The notes under the pieces: model-generated | Databases searched by the model: none | Seen by the model: only the letters and a program-made list of their open reading frames with translations | What the model was told of the DNA's origin: nothing | Made by a program: the position numbers and the translations under genes | NCBI GenBank assembly: GCA_012728435.1 | Contig: JAAYFC010000068.1 | Location: forward strand, 1-64,000 | Direction of reading: 5' to 3' | Length of the DNA: 64,000 nt | Source of the DNA: Clostridiales bacterium | Lineage (GTDB): Bacteria; Bacillota; Clostridia; Christensenellales; Aristaeellaceae | Shown: positions 38,097-45,621 of the stretch, piece after piece | Layout of the letters: every line of letters starts with the position of its first letter | How positions within the stretch are numbered: position 1 is the stretch's first letter

Positions 38097-38726
38097 TTAT
38101 GGTAGCAGGCTTGCTGCCAGCAAAAACTGTGCTGAATAATACAGCAGGATGCAAGCCCTGTCCCAGGGGTTTTTATCCGGAAAAATTAACCGCCTGGCGA
38201 TGATGCCGTCGGACACAACAAAGAGAACCGCGCCGATGAACGTCAGGACAGGCTGTGCCATGGCAACAGAAACCATTGAGCTAATCAGCAGGGCATAGGC
38301 GAAATGCGGCAATGTAGAAAAATCCACCCTCTTTCGCACACGCTGTCTGACAAAGGTGACCAGCGCAAGCAAAGCCAGGAAAAGAAACAGGGAAGGCAGC
38401 CGTGGCGGGTTCCTCATCCAGAAGGAGATAATGTAGATGACATGCCCAGCCGCAAACACACCCATGCCCGCCAGAAAATTGATTTCCAACATCACATCCG
38501 CCAAGGCGCAAACCGCAATGCCAATCGCTAAGATGAGGGCATACGTCTGTCCGGTCTGCGTGTAGGCATACACCGCAAGCGCAGAGGCAAGCAAAGTGGT
38601 CAACCCTTTGAAGAACAACAGCGTCCTTTTACTGAACCACTTCTTTTCCCCGCCCACCTGGTAGCAGATGCCGGTTGCCGTCATCAATATCAACACACAC
38701 AGGTTCATGATCAGATCTTTTCTCAT
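38097..38726 (-). CDS. lysoplasmalogenase family membrane protein (YhhN)
   Basis: 209 aa with seven to eight predicted membrane helices. YhhN-family motifs include ALADVMLEINFLAGMGVFAAGHVIYI (about 72-97) and LFVVSDGIIARRLIF (about 165-180); the conserved acidic residues in the helices fit the catalytic pattern of the TMEM86 lysoplasmalogenases that hydrolyse the vinyl ether of lysoplasmalogens, lipids common in anaerobic clostridia. Start overlaps the MATE stop codon (ATGA). Confidence 0.82.
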   Translation of the reverse strand: MRKDLIMNLCVLILMTATGICYQVGGEKKWFSKRTLLFFKGLTTLLASALAVYAYTQTGQTYALILAIGIAVCALADVMLEINFLAGMGVFAAGHVIYIISFWMRNPPRLPSLFLFLALLALVTFVRQRVRKRVDFSTLPHFAYALLISSMVSVAMAQPVLTFIGAVLFVVSDGIIARRLIFPDKNPWDRACILLYYSAQFLLAASLLP

Positions 38727-40171
38727 AGTTGATTTGCCTCCGCTAATTCTGTTGCTGCATCCAGCGCCTTATTCTCTTGCATAGCCGCGATTCGAGCCCG
38801 CGCGCGTTTACGCCACCTGCCGTACTTGAAGGCAAAATAGTTGATGGCAGCGCCCGCCAGCCAGGTGGCCAGCATCGCGTAATAGATGGATTCCGGTCTG
38901 CCAAGCGGGGTTTCCGGTGTTTTGGTCCAGGCGACCAGCAGGTAGGACAGCGGCACACGCAGCAAGACTGAGGTGATGAGTGAAATCCACATCGGGGTCA
39001 TCGCGTCCCCCGCCCCGCGCATGACGCCTGACATCGTCTGAATCACTGCCATGGCGATAAAGCCTAGGGAAAGGATGCGGATAAACCGCATTCCCAGTTC
39101 AATGATGGATTCGGTACGTGTAAACAAGCTCATAATGGAGCGGCCGAATATCAAAACCGCCAGCGTCATGACCGTCGCGAAGCTGACCGCCAGGAGCGCC
39201 CCCTGGGTTGCCCCCTTTTGTACCCGCTCCACCTTCCCTGCGCCGATGTTTTGGCCAGTATAGGTGGTCATCGCCATACCGAAGGAGAAATTGGGCATCA
39301 TCGCAAAGCCGTCCACCCGCATGGAAATGATTGCCGTGGCGACTACATCCGGGCCAAAGCTGTTTTGCAGCCGCTGCACTAAAATCATCGCCATGGAAAA
39401 GATGGCTTGGGTGAAACCGGATGGCATGCCCAAGCGAAGAATCTCCCTGACTGTATGCATTTTTAGTTTCATGGTGCCTGTGTTGATGTCAAAGGTCTGC
39501 TGCATACGGGACAGCTTGTGGTAGCACAGTACAGCCGAAACAGACTGCGCAATGACAGTCGCCCAGGCCACACCGGGCACACCCAGCTGGAAGCCAATGA
39601 CAAACCAAAGATCAAGCACGATGTTAAGTATGCTGGTTAGCACCAAAAACCCCAGCGCAGAAAAACTGTCACCCAAGCCACGCAGGACGCCGGAGAGCAC
39701 GTTATAATAGGTAAAGCCCACAATGCCATAGAAGTAAATCTGCAGATAGCTGATGGCACCGTCAATGATTTCCTCCGGCGTATTCAAAGCGCGCAGAAGG
39801 TGCGGGGACAAGGGCACACCGATTGCCATAATGATCAGGGAGACGATGGCCGTCAAGGTGATACAGTTACCGATTGCTGTGCTGAGCAGCTGGCGGTTCT
39901 TCGCGCCAAAGGCCTGGGACACCAGGATGCCCGCGCCGGTTGAAATGCCGATGAACAAGGCAATCATAAACATCATGATGGGACCTGTGCTCCCTACAGA
40001 GGCCAAGGCATTGTCCCCCACATACTGCCCCACCACGGCGGAGTCCGTGGAGGCATAGAGCTGCTGCGCGATATTGCCCACCAGCATGGGCATCGCGAAC
40101 TCCAAAATTCGCTTCCAGGGCGTCCCAACCGTCATATCACGCGGAGAAAAAAGCGTTTTCAGCTTCTGCAT
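38723..40171 (-). CDS. MATE family efflux transporter
   Basis: 482 aa, twelve transmembrane helices in two related halves, the full MatE length. Conserved segments SFSALGFLVLTSILNIVLDL (about 165-185) and PNFSFGMAMTTYTGQNIGAGKVER (about 290-313) show the internal duplication. Exports drugs or cations in exchange for H+ or Na+; substrate unknown. It belongs to the NorM/DinF-type subgroup. An AGCAGGT ribosome site precedes the ATG. Confidence 0.92.
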   Translation of the reverse strand: MQKLKTLFSPRDMTVGTPWKRILEFAMPMLVGNIAQQLYASTDSAVVGQYVGDNALASVGSTGPIMMFMIALFIGISTGAGILVSQAFGAKNRQLLSTAIGNCITLTAIVSLIIMAIGVPLSPHLLRALNTPEEIIDGAISYLQIYFYGIVGFTYYNVLSGVLRGLGDSFSALGFLVLTSILNIVLDLWFVIGFQLGVPGVAWATVIAQSVSAVLCYHKLSRMQQTFDINTGTMKLKMHTVREILRLGMPSGFTQAIFSMAMILVQRLQNSFGPDVVATAIISMRVDGFAMMPNFSFGMAMTTYTGQNIGAGKVERVQKGATQGALLAVSFATVMTLAVLIFGRSIMSLFTRTESIIELGMRFIRILSLGFIAMAVIQTMSGVMRGAGDAMTPMWISLITSVLLRVPLSYLLVAWTKTPETPLGRPESIYYAMLATWLAGAAINYFAFKYGRWRKRARARIAAMQENKALDAATELAEANQL

Positions 40172-40269
40172 ACAGTACCTGCTCTTTCGTTAATGGAGTA
40201 TAGTATAAGCCATAATGATTCCAGGATTCAAGGCACACAAACACCGGGTACGGTAAAATGAGGCAGGAT

Positions 40270-40440
40270 ATGAACAAGAAAACAACACCAGTCACCAAGA
40301 TGAGCAAAAAAGCCAGGCGCATTCTGCACGCAAAACAGCGTGTGACCTGGTCATTTTCACCGGTCAGCCGGGTGAAGGACAGCAAAAAAGTCTATAAGAG
40401 AAGCAAAACCAAACACAAGACCAATGACTGGGATGGGTGA
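40270..40440 (+). CDS. small basic protein, conserved-type, unknown function
   Basis: 56 aa, very basic (about 20 Lys/Arg): MNKKTTPVTKMSKKARRILH, then VTWSFSPVSRVKDSKKVYKRSKTK. The WSFSPVTR-x-SKKVYxR pattern resembles short proteins found in clostridial genomes; this is from memory, not a search. GAGG lies 6 nt before the ATG at 40270; an ATG at 40258 in the same frame has a poorer site. It sits between divergent MATE and uppP. Alternative: non-coding, with a chance open frame. Confidence 0.5.
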   Translation: MNKKTTPVTKMSKKARRILHAKQRVTWSFSPVSRVKDSKKVYKRSKTKHKTNDWDG

Positions 40441-40454
40441 ATCTGCTTCATTCA

Positions 40455-40484
40455 TTGACTGCACACCTAAAACCGGGATAAAAT
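40455..40484 (+). promoter_or_regulatory. uppP promoter
   Basis: -35 TTGACT (40455-40460), 18-bp spacer, -10 TAAAAT (40479-40484), 39 bp before the uppP start codon. Confidence 0.6.
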
Positions 40485-40523
40485 AGCGGTGCCGGATCAA
40501 ATTCCGACGTGAAAGGAAGCATC

Positions 40524-41372
40524 ATGAGTTACCTGTTTTCAGCGATTGTGGGCATTGTGCAAGGCCTGGCCGAGTTTTTACCCATCTCCTCCTCCGGGCA
40601 CATCATCCTGGCGGAAAAGCTGCTCTCCCAACTTGGATATGAAGGCAGCGCCAACCCCTTGGCCTTCTCCGTCATGCTGCATATGGGCACCTTGCTGGCG
40701 GTAGCCGCTGTTTTCTGGAAGGACTGGATCGACATGATCCTGCATCCCATCAAAAACCGTACCCTGCTGTTGCTTTTTATTGCCTCCCTGCCAGCGCTTC
40801 TGATTTTCGTCGCCTTCGGGGATTTCATTGACACCCTGTTTGAGGGATGGTTTTTGGGCATCGCTTTCCTGATCACCGCGGCCTTTTTGGTCTTCATTGA
40901 AATGTACGGCCGCTGGTACGCGTCACGGAGCAAAAAAACCGAGGTGAACATGCCCGCGGCCATCACCATGGGAGTCTTCCAGGGCATTGCGCTGCTGCCT
41001 GGCGTCAGCCGCAGCGGCTCCACCCTCTTGGGCGGCGTATTCAGCGGACTGACACGGCACTCTGCCGCAAAATTCTCTTTCATGATGTCCGCGCCTGCCA
41101 TTCTTGGTGGCTTCTTATCTGAAGGTAAAAAGGCGCTGGAGCAAGACGCGCTGCCCGCTATGTTCAGCCCGGAATCCTTCATTGGATTCATCTTCGCCGC
41201 CATCTTTGGCTTTTTGGCCATCCGCTATATGCTTCGTCTCATTGAGCGCATCAGCTTTTACAAGTTCGCGCTGTATGTGGGCATCGTGGGCATTGTTGTC
41301 ATCATCCTTCAATTAACGAATATCCCTGGCTTCCCGCCCATCGCCCTGCCTCAAGCCGCGCCGATTGGGTAA
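40524..41372 (+). CDS. uppP: undecaprenyl-diphosphatase (bacitracin resistance, BacA)
   Basis: 282 aa integral membrane enzyme that recycles undecaprenyl diphosphate to the monophosphate for wall synthesis. The paired motifs QGLAEFLPISSSGHI (about 13-27) and LLPGVSRSGSTL (about 164-175) hold the catalytic Glu, Ser and Arg. About eight membrane helices. ATG at 40524 with AAAGGAAG; an in-frame GTG at 40509 lacks a site. The L,D-transpeptidase gene follows after 9 bp, probably on one transcript. Confidence 0.95.
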   Translation: MSYLFSAIVGIVQGLAEFLPISSSGHIILAEKLLSQLGYEGSANPLAFSVMLHMGTLLAVAAVFWKDWIDMILHPIKNRTLLLLFIASLPALLIFVAFGDFIDTLFEGWFLGIAFLITAAFLVFIEMYGRWYASRSKKTEVNMPAAITMGVFQGIALLPGVSRSGSTLLGGVFSGLTRHSAAKFSFMMSAPAILGGFLSEGKKALEQDALPAMFSPESFIGFIFAAIFGFLAIRYMLRLIERISFYKFALYVGIVGIVVIILQLTNIPGFPPIALPQAAPIG

Positions 41373-41381
41373 TATGAAAGC

Positions 41382-42485
41382 ATGAAAAAACTTTGTTTGT
41401 TGCTGCTCACACTGATGCTAATCCTGGAAATACCAGGATTGGCTGCGGAGCAAAACCCGCTTTACCCAACGCCCTCACAGCACATCACAACAGGCCTGGG
41501 CTACTGGGAAACGCCCATGGACATCAGGGACACACAAGCCGTCTGGGAGATGTTGATGGCGCCCATCGTCGTTGTAAAGGGTCACCAAAAATCCCAGCAG
41601 CTGCTGTACAGCGAGCCGGACAGCAATTCCGCACCTGTTGGTGACGTGACGCGTGATTCCCAGGGCCTGCATGTGCTGGAAACCCGCGAGGATGGCTGGA
41701 GTTTGGTGGAGACCTATTCCAGCTCCTTCCATGACAGCAAAATTAAAGCCTGGAACCAGCTGGTACAGGGTTATATCCGCACGGACATGCTGGAAACCAT
41801 CAAGCCCAAGGACAAATACGCGCTGCTCATTGATAAATTGGATCAGCGCATGTATATCTTTGAGGATGGCGAGATCTATGACATGCTGGTCATCTCCACC
41901 GGTCTGCCCAATGAGCGTCAGCCTTATAACGAAACCCGTTCCGGTGAATTTTTGCTGGTCAGCCCGGTGGGTGGCTTTGAGGTAGAAGGTTTGAACGCTG
42001 CCATGGGGCTTCGGTTCAACTTTGGCGATATCCTGCACGAGGTGCCGCACTCCCTCAGGAGCGGAAAGAAGAACTACACACGGTATGAGGCGGTGCTGGG
42101 TGAGCGCGCCAGTCATGGCTGCATCCGGGTGCAGCGCAAGCGCACTCCCAAGGGAACCAACATGACCTGGGTGTGGAACACCCTGCGCAAGCGGATGGGC
42201 ACCAAGCTGGTGATCTGGGAGGATGTGCCCGGACGTCAACTGCCGCATGTGGACCCTGCAACACCGCTTTATTACAACCCAAAGGGCGGACAAAACTATC
42301 ACGCCGCGGATACCTGCTATGGGGTTAAATCCAGCTATTTACCGCTAAGCCCCTTCACCTATGGCGAATTGGGCACTGGGGAGTACAGCAACCTGACGCC
42401 CTGCCCCTATTGTGTCCCTCCCCGCACGGTGGAAGAAATCGACAAAATCAACACGGCACACCAGCTGCACAGCGGGGATAACTGA
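41382..42485 (+). CDS. secreted L,D-transpeptidase with C-terminal Cys/His extension
   Basis: 367 aa. Signal peptide 1-21 (LAA cleavage), an SH3-like or spacer region, then a YkuD domain (about 145-280) with the catalytic Cys in ASHGCIRVQ (about 244-252). L,D-transpeptidases make 3-3 crosslinks or attach proteins to peptidoglycan. A 75-residue tail follows, GGQNYHAADTCYGVKSSYLP...LTPCPYCVPPR, with His and Cys residues placed like a metal-binding knuckle. Translationally close to uppP. A short wall-remodelling unit. Confidence 0.88.
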   Translation: MKKLCLLLLTLMLILEIPGLAAEQNPLYPTPSQHITTGLGYWETPMDIRDTQAVWEMLMAPIVVVKGHQKSQQLLYSEPDSNSAPVGDVTRDSQGLHVLETREDGWSLVETYSSSFHDSKIKAWNQLVQGYIRTDMLETIKPKDKYALLIDKLDQRMYIFEDGEIYDMLVISTGLPNERQPYNETRSGEFLLVSPVGGFEVEGLNAAMGLRFNFGDILHEVPHSLRSGKKNYTRYEAVLGERASHGCIRVQRKRTPKGTNMTWVWNTLRKRMGTKLVIWEDVPGRQLPHVDPATPLYYNPKGGQNYHAADTCYGVKSSYLPLSPFTYGELGTGEYSNLTPCPYCVPPRTVEEIDKINTAHQLHSGDN

Positions 42486-42486
42486 T

Positions 42487-42516
42487 TTGTTGAGAAATAT
42501 ACAAGGTATTTATAAT
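42487..42516 (+). promoter_or_regulatory. rpsF upstream promoter (P1)
   Basis: -35 TTGTTG (42487-42492), 18-bp spacer, perfect -10 TATAAT (42511-42516). It starts directly after the L,D-transpeptidase stop codon. Confidence 0.5.
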
Positions 42517-42543
42517 AATATGTCAAAAAACGGTAAAATCTGC

Positions 42544-42572
42544 TTGCAAGGAACGCTGTTTTCATGTATATT
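42544..42572 (+). promoter_or_regulatory. rpsF promoter (P2)
   Basis: -35 TTGCAA (42544-42549), 17-bp spacer, -10 TATATT (42567-42572). It leaves a leader of about 60 nt containing the perfect hairpin at 42592-42612. Confidence 0.6.
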
Positions 42573-42591
42573 ACGTAATTGGCACATCCTT

Positions 42592-42612
42592 GCGCCATGC
42601 AAGACATGGCGC
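42592..42612 (+). promoter_or_regulatory. rpsF leader hairpin, possible S6:S18 autoregulatory element
   Basis: Perfect 8-bp stem GCGCCATG/CATGGCGC with loop CAAGA, 26 bp before the rpsF start. A CCG lies just downstream in AAGTCCGTGAGGAGG next to the ribosome site. S6:S18 leaders in other bacteria use a hairpin and a CCG near the site to repress translation. The resemblance is partial and is an inference. Confidence 0.4.
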
Positions 42613-42638
42613 CATAAGTCCGTGAGGAGGTGAAAGGT

Positions 42639-43028
42639 ATGGATTACGAACTGCTCTACATCATTGACACAAGCCTTGAAGAGGAAGCCCGTACGGCGCT
42701 TATCACGCGGTATAACACGCTGATTGAGCAACATGAAGGCAAGGTTGACAAGGTTGAGGAATGGGGCAAGCGCCGTCTGGCTTATCTGGTTGATGACAAG
42801 CCCGAAGGCTACTATGTCCTCGTCCACTTCTCTGCGCCGCAGACCTTCCCCAAGGAGATGGAGCGCGTAATGGAAATCGATGAAAATGTGATGCGTTATC
42901 TCATCACCCGCATCGAGCACAAGCGCGCCCATGTCAAACCGCCCCAGCAGCGTCCCGCTGCGCAGGATCAGAGCGCTGACGTTCCGGAACCCGGCATTGA
43001 AGCGCTGCCCCAGCAGACCGAGGAATAA
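42639..43028 (+). CDS. rpsF: 30S ribosomal protein S6
   Basis: 129 aa. Binds S18 in the platform of the small subunit. The core (MDYELLYIIDTS...EEWGKRRLAYLVDDKPEGYYVLVHFSA...) is full; the C-terminal 30 residues (PPQQRPAAQDQ...) form an acidic, low-complexity tail. ATG at 42639 has GAGGAGGTGA 5 nt upstream. First gene of rpsF-ssb-rpsR. Confidence 0.96.
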   Translation: MDYELLYIIDTSLEEEARTALITRYNTLIEQHEGKVDKVEEWGKRRLAYLVDDKPEGYYVLVHFSAPQTFPKEMERVMEIDENVMRYLITRIEHKRAHVKPPQQRPAAQDQSADVPEPGIEALPQQTEE

Positions 43029-43037
43029 GGGAGCAAG

Positions 43038-43460
43038 ATGAACAAGATTTTTCTCATCGGAAACCTGACCCGTGACCCGGAGTTGCGCAGCACACAAACC
43101 GGGGTGCCTGTGTGCAGCTTTACGGTTGCCGTCAACCGCCGCGGCCGCCAGGGAGCAGAAGCCGGTCAGCCGGATGCTGACTTCTTCCGTGTAACCACCT
43201 GGCGCCAGCAGGCAGAGAACTGCAACCGCTACCTGGCCAAGGGGCGCAAGGTGGGCATCGTTGGGACCTTGACGCTGCAAAGCTATGTCGGAAACGACGG
43301 CCAACAGCGTTATAGCCTGGAAGTAAACGCTGATGAAGTTGAGTTCCTCACCCCGCGGGGCGAAGGCAATTTTGACAGCCGGCCAGCCGGCGCAGCCAGC
43401 GAGCCCCAGGAAAACAACAACGGGTTCGTCAGGGTTGACGATGATGACCTGCCATTTTAA
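43038..43460 (+). CDS. ssb: single-stranded DNA-binding protein
   Basis: 140 aa. N-terminal OB fold (about 1-105, MNKIFLIGNLTRDPELR...DFFRVTTWRQQAEN) and a flexible tail ending in the acidic VDDDDLPF, which recruits replication and repair proteins. Positioned between rpsF and rpsR as in most Bacillota, 9 bp after rpsF. Confidence 0.96.
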   Translation: MNKIFLIGNLTRDPELRSTQTGVPVCSFTVAVNRRGRQGAEAGQPDADFFRVTTWRQQAENCNRYLAKGRKVGIVGTLTLQSYVGNDGQQRYSLEVNADEVEFLTPRGEGNFDSRPAGAASEPQENNNGFVRVDDDDLPF

Positions 43461-43476
43461 TTGAGGAGACGAAAAC

Positions 43477-43734
43477 ATGTCAGTAGATCGTGGAGCCGAA
43501 AGAAGGCAACGGCCGCGCGGCCGTCGCCCCCGGCGCAAAGTATGTGATTTTTGCGCCAACAAGGTGGAATACATTGACTATAAGGATGTTAACCGCCTGC
43601 GCCGCTATGTGAATGAGCGCGGCAAGATTTCTCCCCGGCGTATGATGGGCACCTGTGCCAAACATCAGCGCCAGCTGTCCGCAGCCATCAAACGCTCACG
43701 TGCCATTGCGTTGATGCCCTTCGCGGCAGACTGA
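43477..43734 (+). CDS. rpsR: 30S ribosomal protein S18
   Basis: 85 aa. N-terminal Arg-rich extension [18 protein letters not shown], then the core [46 protein letters not shown]. Cys residues in CDFC and GTCAKH are compatible with a zinc-containing (C+) form. GAGGAG ribosome site. Followed by a strong terminator and the convergent dnaA. Confidence 0.95.
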   Translation: MSVDRGAERRQRPRGRRPRRKVCDFCANKVEYIDYKDVNRLRRYVNERGKISPRRMMGTCAKHQRQLSAAIKRSRAIALMPFAAD

Positions 43735-43754
43735 GAGAGCCTAGCAACACAATA

Positions 43755-43781
43755 AGAGCTGGTTGTATGCCGGCTCTTTTT
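43755..43781 (+). terminator. rpsR terminator
   Basis: Eight-pair stem AGAGCTGG/CCGGCTCT (43755-43762 with 43770-43777, one wobble), 7-nt loop, T tract to 43781. It ends the rpsF-ssb-rpsR transcript before the convergent dnaA. Confidence 0.85.
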
Positions 43782-43841
43782 GTTGTGCAAAATAATACGC
43801 GGAGGTGTCACCCCCCCCGCGCAAGTACTTAATAATGACTG

Positions 43842-45158
43842 CTATTTTCTAAGCAGCTGCTTGCTTAAATCCGCGACCGCGGCCTTAATGGGCGGCGTGG
43901 TGGAAATCATCGTTTCAATCTTCGCACAGCCGTGCAGAATCGTGGAGTGGTCGCGCCCCCCCAGCATCTCCCCAATCTTGGGCAAACTGTTGTCCGTCAG
44001 CAGACGGCTTAGGTACATAATCATCTGCCGGGGTACGGTGATGTTGCGGCTGCGGCGCGGGCCAATCAAATCCTCTACGCTGATGCTGTAGTAGGTGGAG
44101 ACGGCGTGAAGCACATCCTCGCTGCTAACGCTGCGCGGCTGATGCTCGGAGATGATCTCCTTAAGCGCTTCCTGCGCTAATTCGAGGCTAATCTCCTTGC
44201 CAGAAAGGCTGGAATAGGCGGACAATCGCGTTAGGCTGCCTTCCAATTCGCGGATGTTGCTGTCCACGTTCTGGGCAATCATTTGGATGACGTCCTCCCC
44301 CACCACCATGTTCTCTTCTTTGGCCTTTGAGCGAAGAATCGCACAGCGGGTATCCATGTCCGGGCGCTGAATGTCCGCGATGAGGCCGGAGAGGAAGCGG
44401 CTGCGCAAGCGCTCTTCCAGGTGCGCGATCTCCTTGGGGGGGCGGTCAGATGAAATCACAATTTGCTTACCGGAGTTAAACAGCGCATTGAAGGTGTGAA
44501 AAAACTCCTCCTGAGTGGAGTCCCGCCCGGCAATAAACTGGATGTCGTCAATCAGCAGGATGTCCACGTTGCGGTATTTGTCCCGGAACTGGATGTTGCG
44601 GTTGGTTTGGATGGCTGTCACCAACTCTATTGTAAAGGTTTCACTGGTGACATACTCAAGCCGTGCCTCTGGACGCTGCTCTAATAAATAATGGCCGATT
44701 GCGTGCATCAAATGCGTCTTGCCAAGCCCAACCCCGCCGTAGATGAACAGTGGGTTGTACGCGTCCGCAGGCGCCTCTGCCACAGCCAGGGAGGCTGCAT
44801 GAGCAAAGCGGTTGCCAGAGCCTACGACAAAAGAATCAAAGGTATACCGTTCATTGAGTTGGGGAGCCTGTTTGCGGGTGACTGTGGCCCCGCTTTTGTA
44901 TTCTTTGGCTTGCTTGGGCGTGAGGATGGACAGCTGCAGGTCCTTCCCACTGGCTTCCTTCAGCGCGGAGGTGATGAGCGCAGAATAGCGCGGTACCACA
45001 AACTGATGATAAAAATCAGTCTCTGCCTTGATGTAGTAATTTTCTCCATTTAAATCAAGCGGGCTGAGCGCGCGCTCAATCCATGTGGAATATGTCACGT
45101 CAGACATCTCCGCGTGCATAAGTTGACAAGCCTTCTGCCAGATCATCTGGTAATCCAA
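43842..45158 (-). CDS. dnaA: chromosomal replication initiator protein DnaA
   Basis: 438 aa. Domain I (about 1-80), linker, AAA+ domain III with Walker A GGVGLGKTH (about 141-149) and Walker B LLIDDIQF (about 198-205), and the DNA-binding domain IV with the signature LGGRDHSTILHG near 405-416. The usual form is RDHTTVxHA, so S and LHG are variants. Start is TTG (45158) with GGAG 8 nt upstream. The gene is not followed by dnaN: downstream is the convergent rpsR. The region upstream holds two perfect DnaA boxes. Confidence 0.95.
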   Translation of the reverse strand: MDYQMIWQKACQLMHAEMSDVTYSTWIERALSPLDLNGENYYIKAETDFYHQFVVPRYSALITSALKEASGKDLQLSILTPKQAKEYKSGATVTRKQAPQLNERYTFDSFVVGSGNRFAHAASLAVAEAPADAYNPLFIYGGVGLGKTHLMHAIGHYLLEQRPEARLEYVTSETFTIELVTAIQTNRNIQFRDKYRNVDILLIDDIQFIAGRDSTQEEFFHTFNALFNSGKQIVISSDRPPKEIAHLEERLRSRFLSGLIADIQRPDMDTRCAILRSKAKEENMVVGEDVIQMIAQNVDSNIRELEGSLTRLSAYSSLSGKEISLELAQEALKEIISEHQPRSVSSEDVLHAVSTYYSISVEDLIGPRRSRNITVPRQMIMYLSRLLTDNSLPKIGEMLGGRDHSTILHGCAKIETMISTTPPIKAAVADLSKQLLRK

Positions 45159-45244
45159 ATTGCGTACTCCATATTAAATATACACGCTGTATGCAATCAG
45201 CGGGGGTAAAAAAAACAGACATCGCCTGTTTTCAAATGAAAATC

Positions 45245-45253
45245 TGTGGATAA
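45245..45253 (-). promoter_or_regulatory. DnaA box 1 (perfect)
   Basis: TGTGGATAA on the plus strand, exact complement of the consensus TTATCCACA. Confidence 0.85.
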
Positions 45254-45257
45254 CCGC

Positions 45258-45266
45258 TGTGGATAA
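45258..45266 (-). promoter_or_regulatory. DnaA box 2 (perfect)
   Basis: A second TGTGGATAA in the same orientation, separated from the first by only 4 bp, which favours cooperative binding. Confidence 0.85.
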
Positions 45267-45621
45267 GTCATTCACAGCATCTGACCACGGGCTCATTCTA
45301 CCACGGATAAAGGCTGGAATCAAATAGACAACGCAGCCATTTTAATGCATGAAACCAAGCCTGTTGATAATCAAAAACGCAATACCTTGTGGTTGATGCC
45401 TGCCCCCTCCCCAAGAAATTTGTTTATCGCGCATATTTATGCGGGTTACAACGTATAATTCCTTAACATATTTCTTTTTGATTTCGAATATTAATTTGCG
45501 GCGACAAAATAGTACAGCAATTTTACAGAACGCAGGTCAAATTCCTGGCTGATTAGCCTACCATTTTACAGGAATTGTTGTATACTTAAGGGCAACAGAC
45601 AAGGAAGCAGGAGGTTCTACC

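Larger units (their letters stand above)
45159..45621. other. 463-bp spacer upstream of dnaA: candidate replication origin (oriC)
   Basis: Between divergent dnaA and the MFS gene. It has two perfect DnaA boxes (45245-45253, 45258-45266), one near-match TGTTGATAA (45362-45370), and an A/T-rich stretch at about 45465-45500 that could be the unwinding element. A 14-bp palindrome CGCATA-TT-TATGCG (45430-45443) and a 7-bp hairpin AAAACAG/CTGTTTT (45212-45218 with 45226-45232) lie within. No convincing promoter for either gene was identified. No ORF of note. Confidence 0.6.

Noticed and set aside
42510..43574. Long reverse open frame (354 codons) across rpsF, ssb and rpsR
   Set aside because: It is antisense to three certain genes and its composition mirrors them; a shadow of GC-rich codon use.
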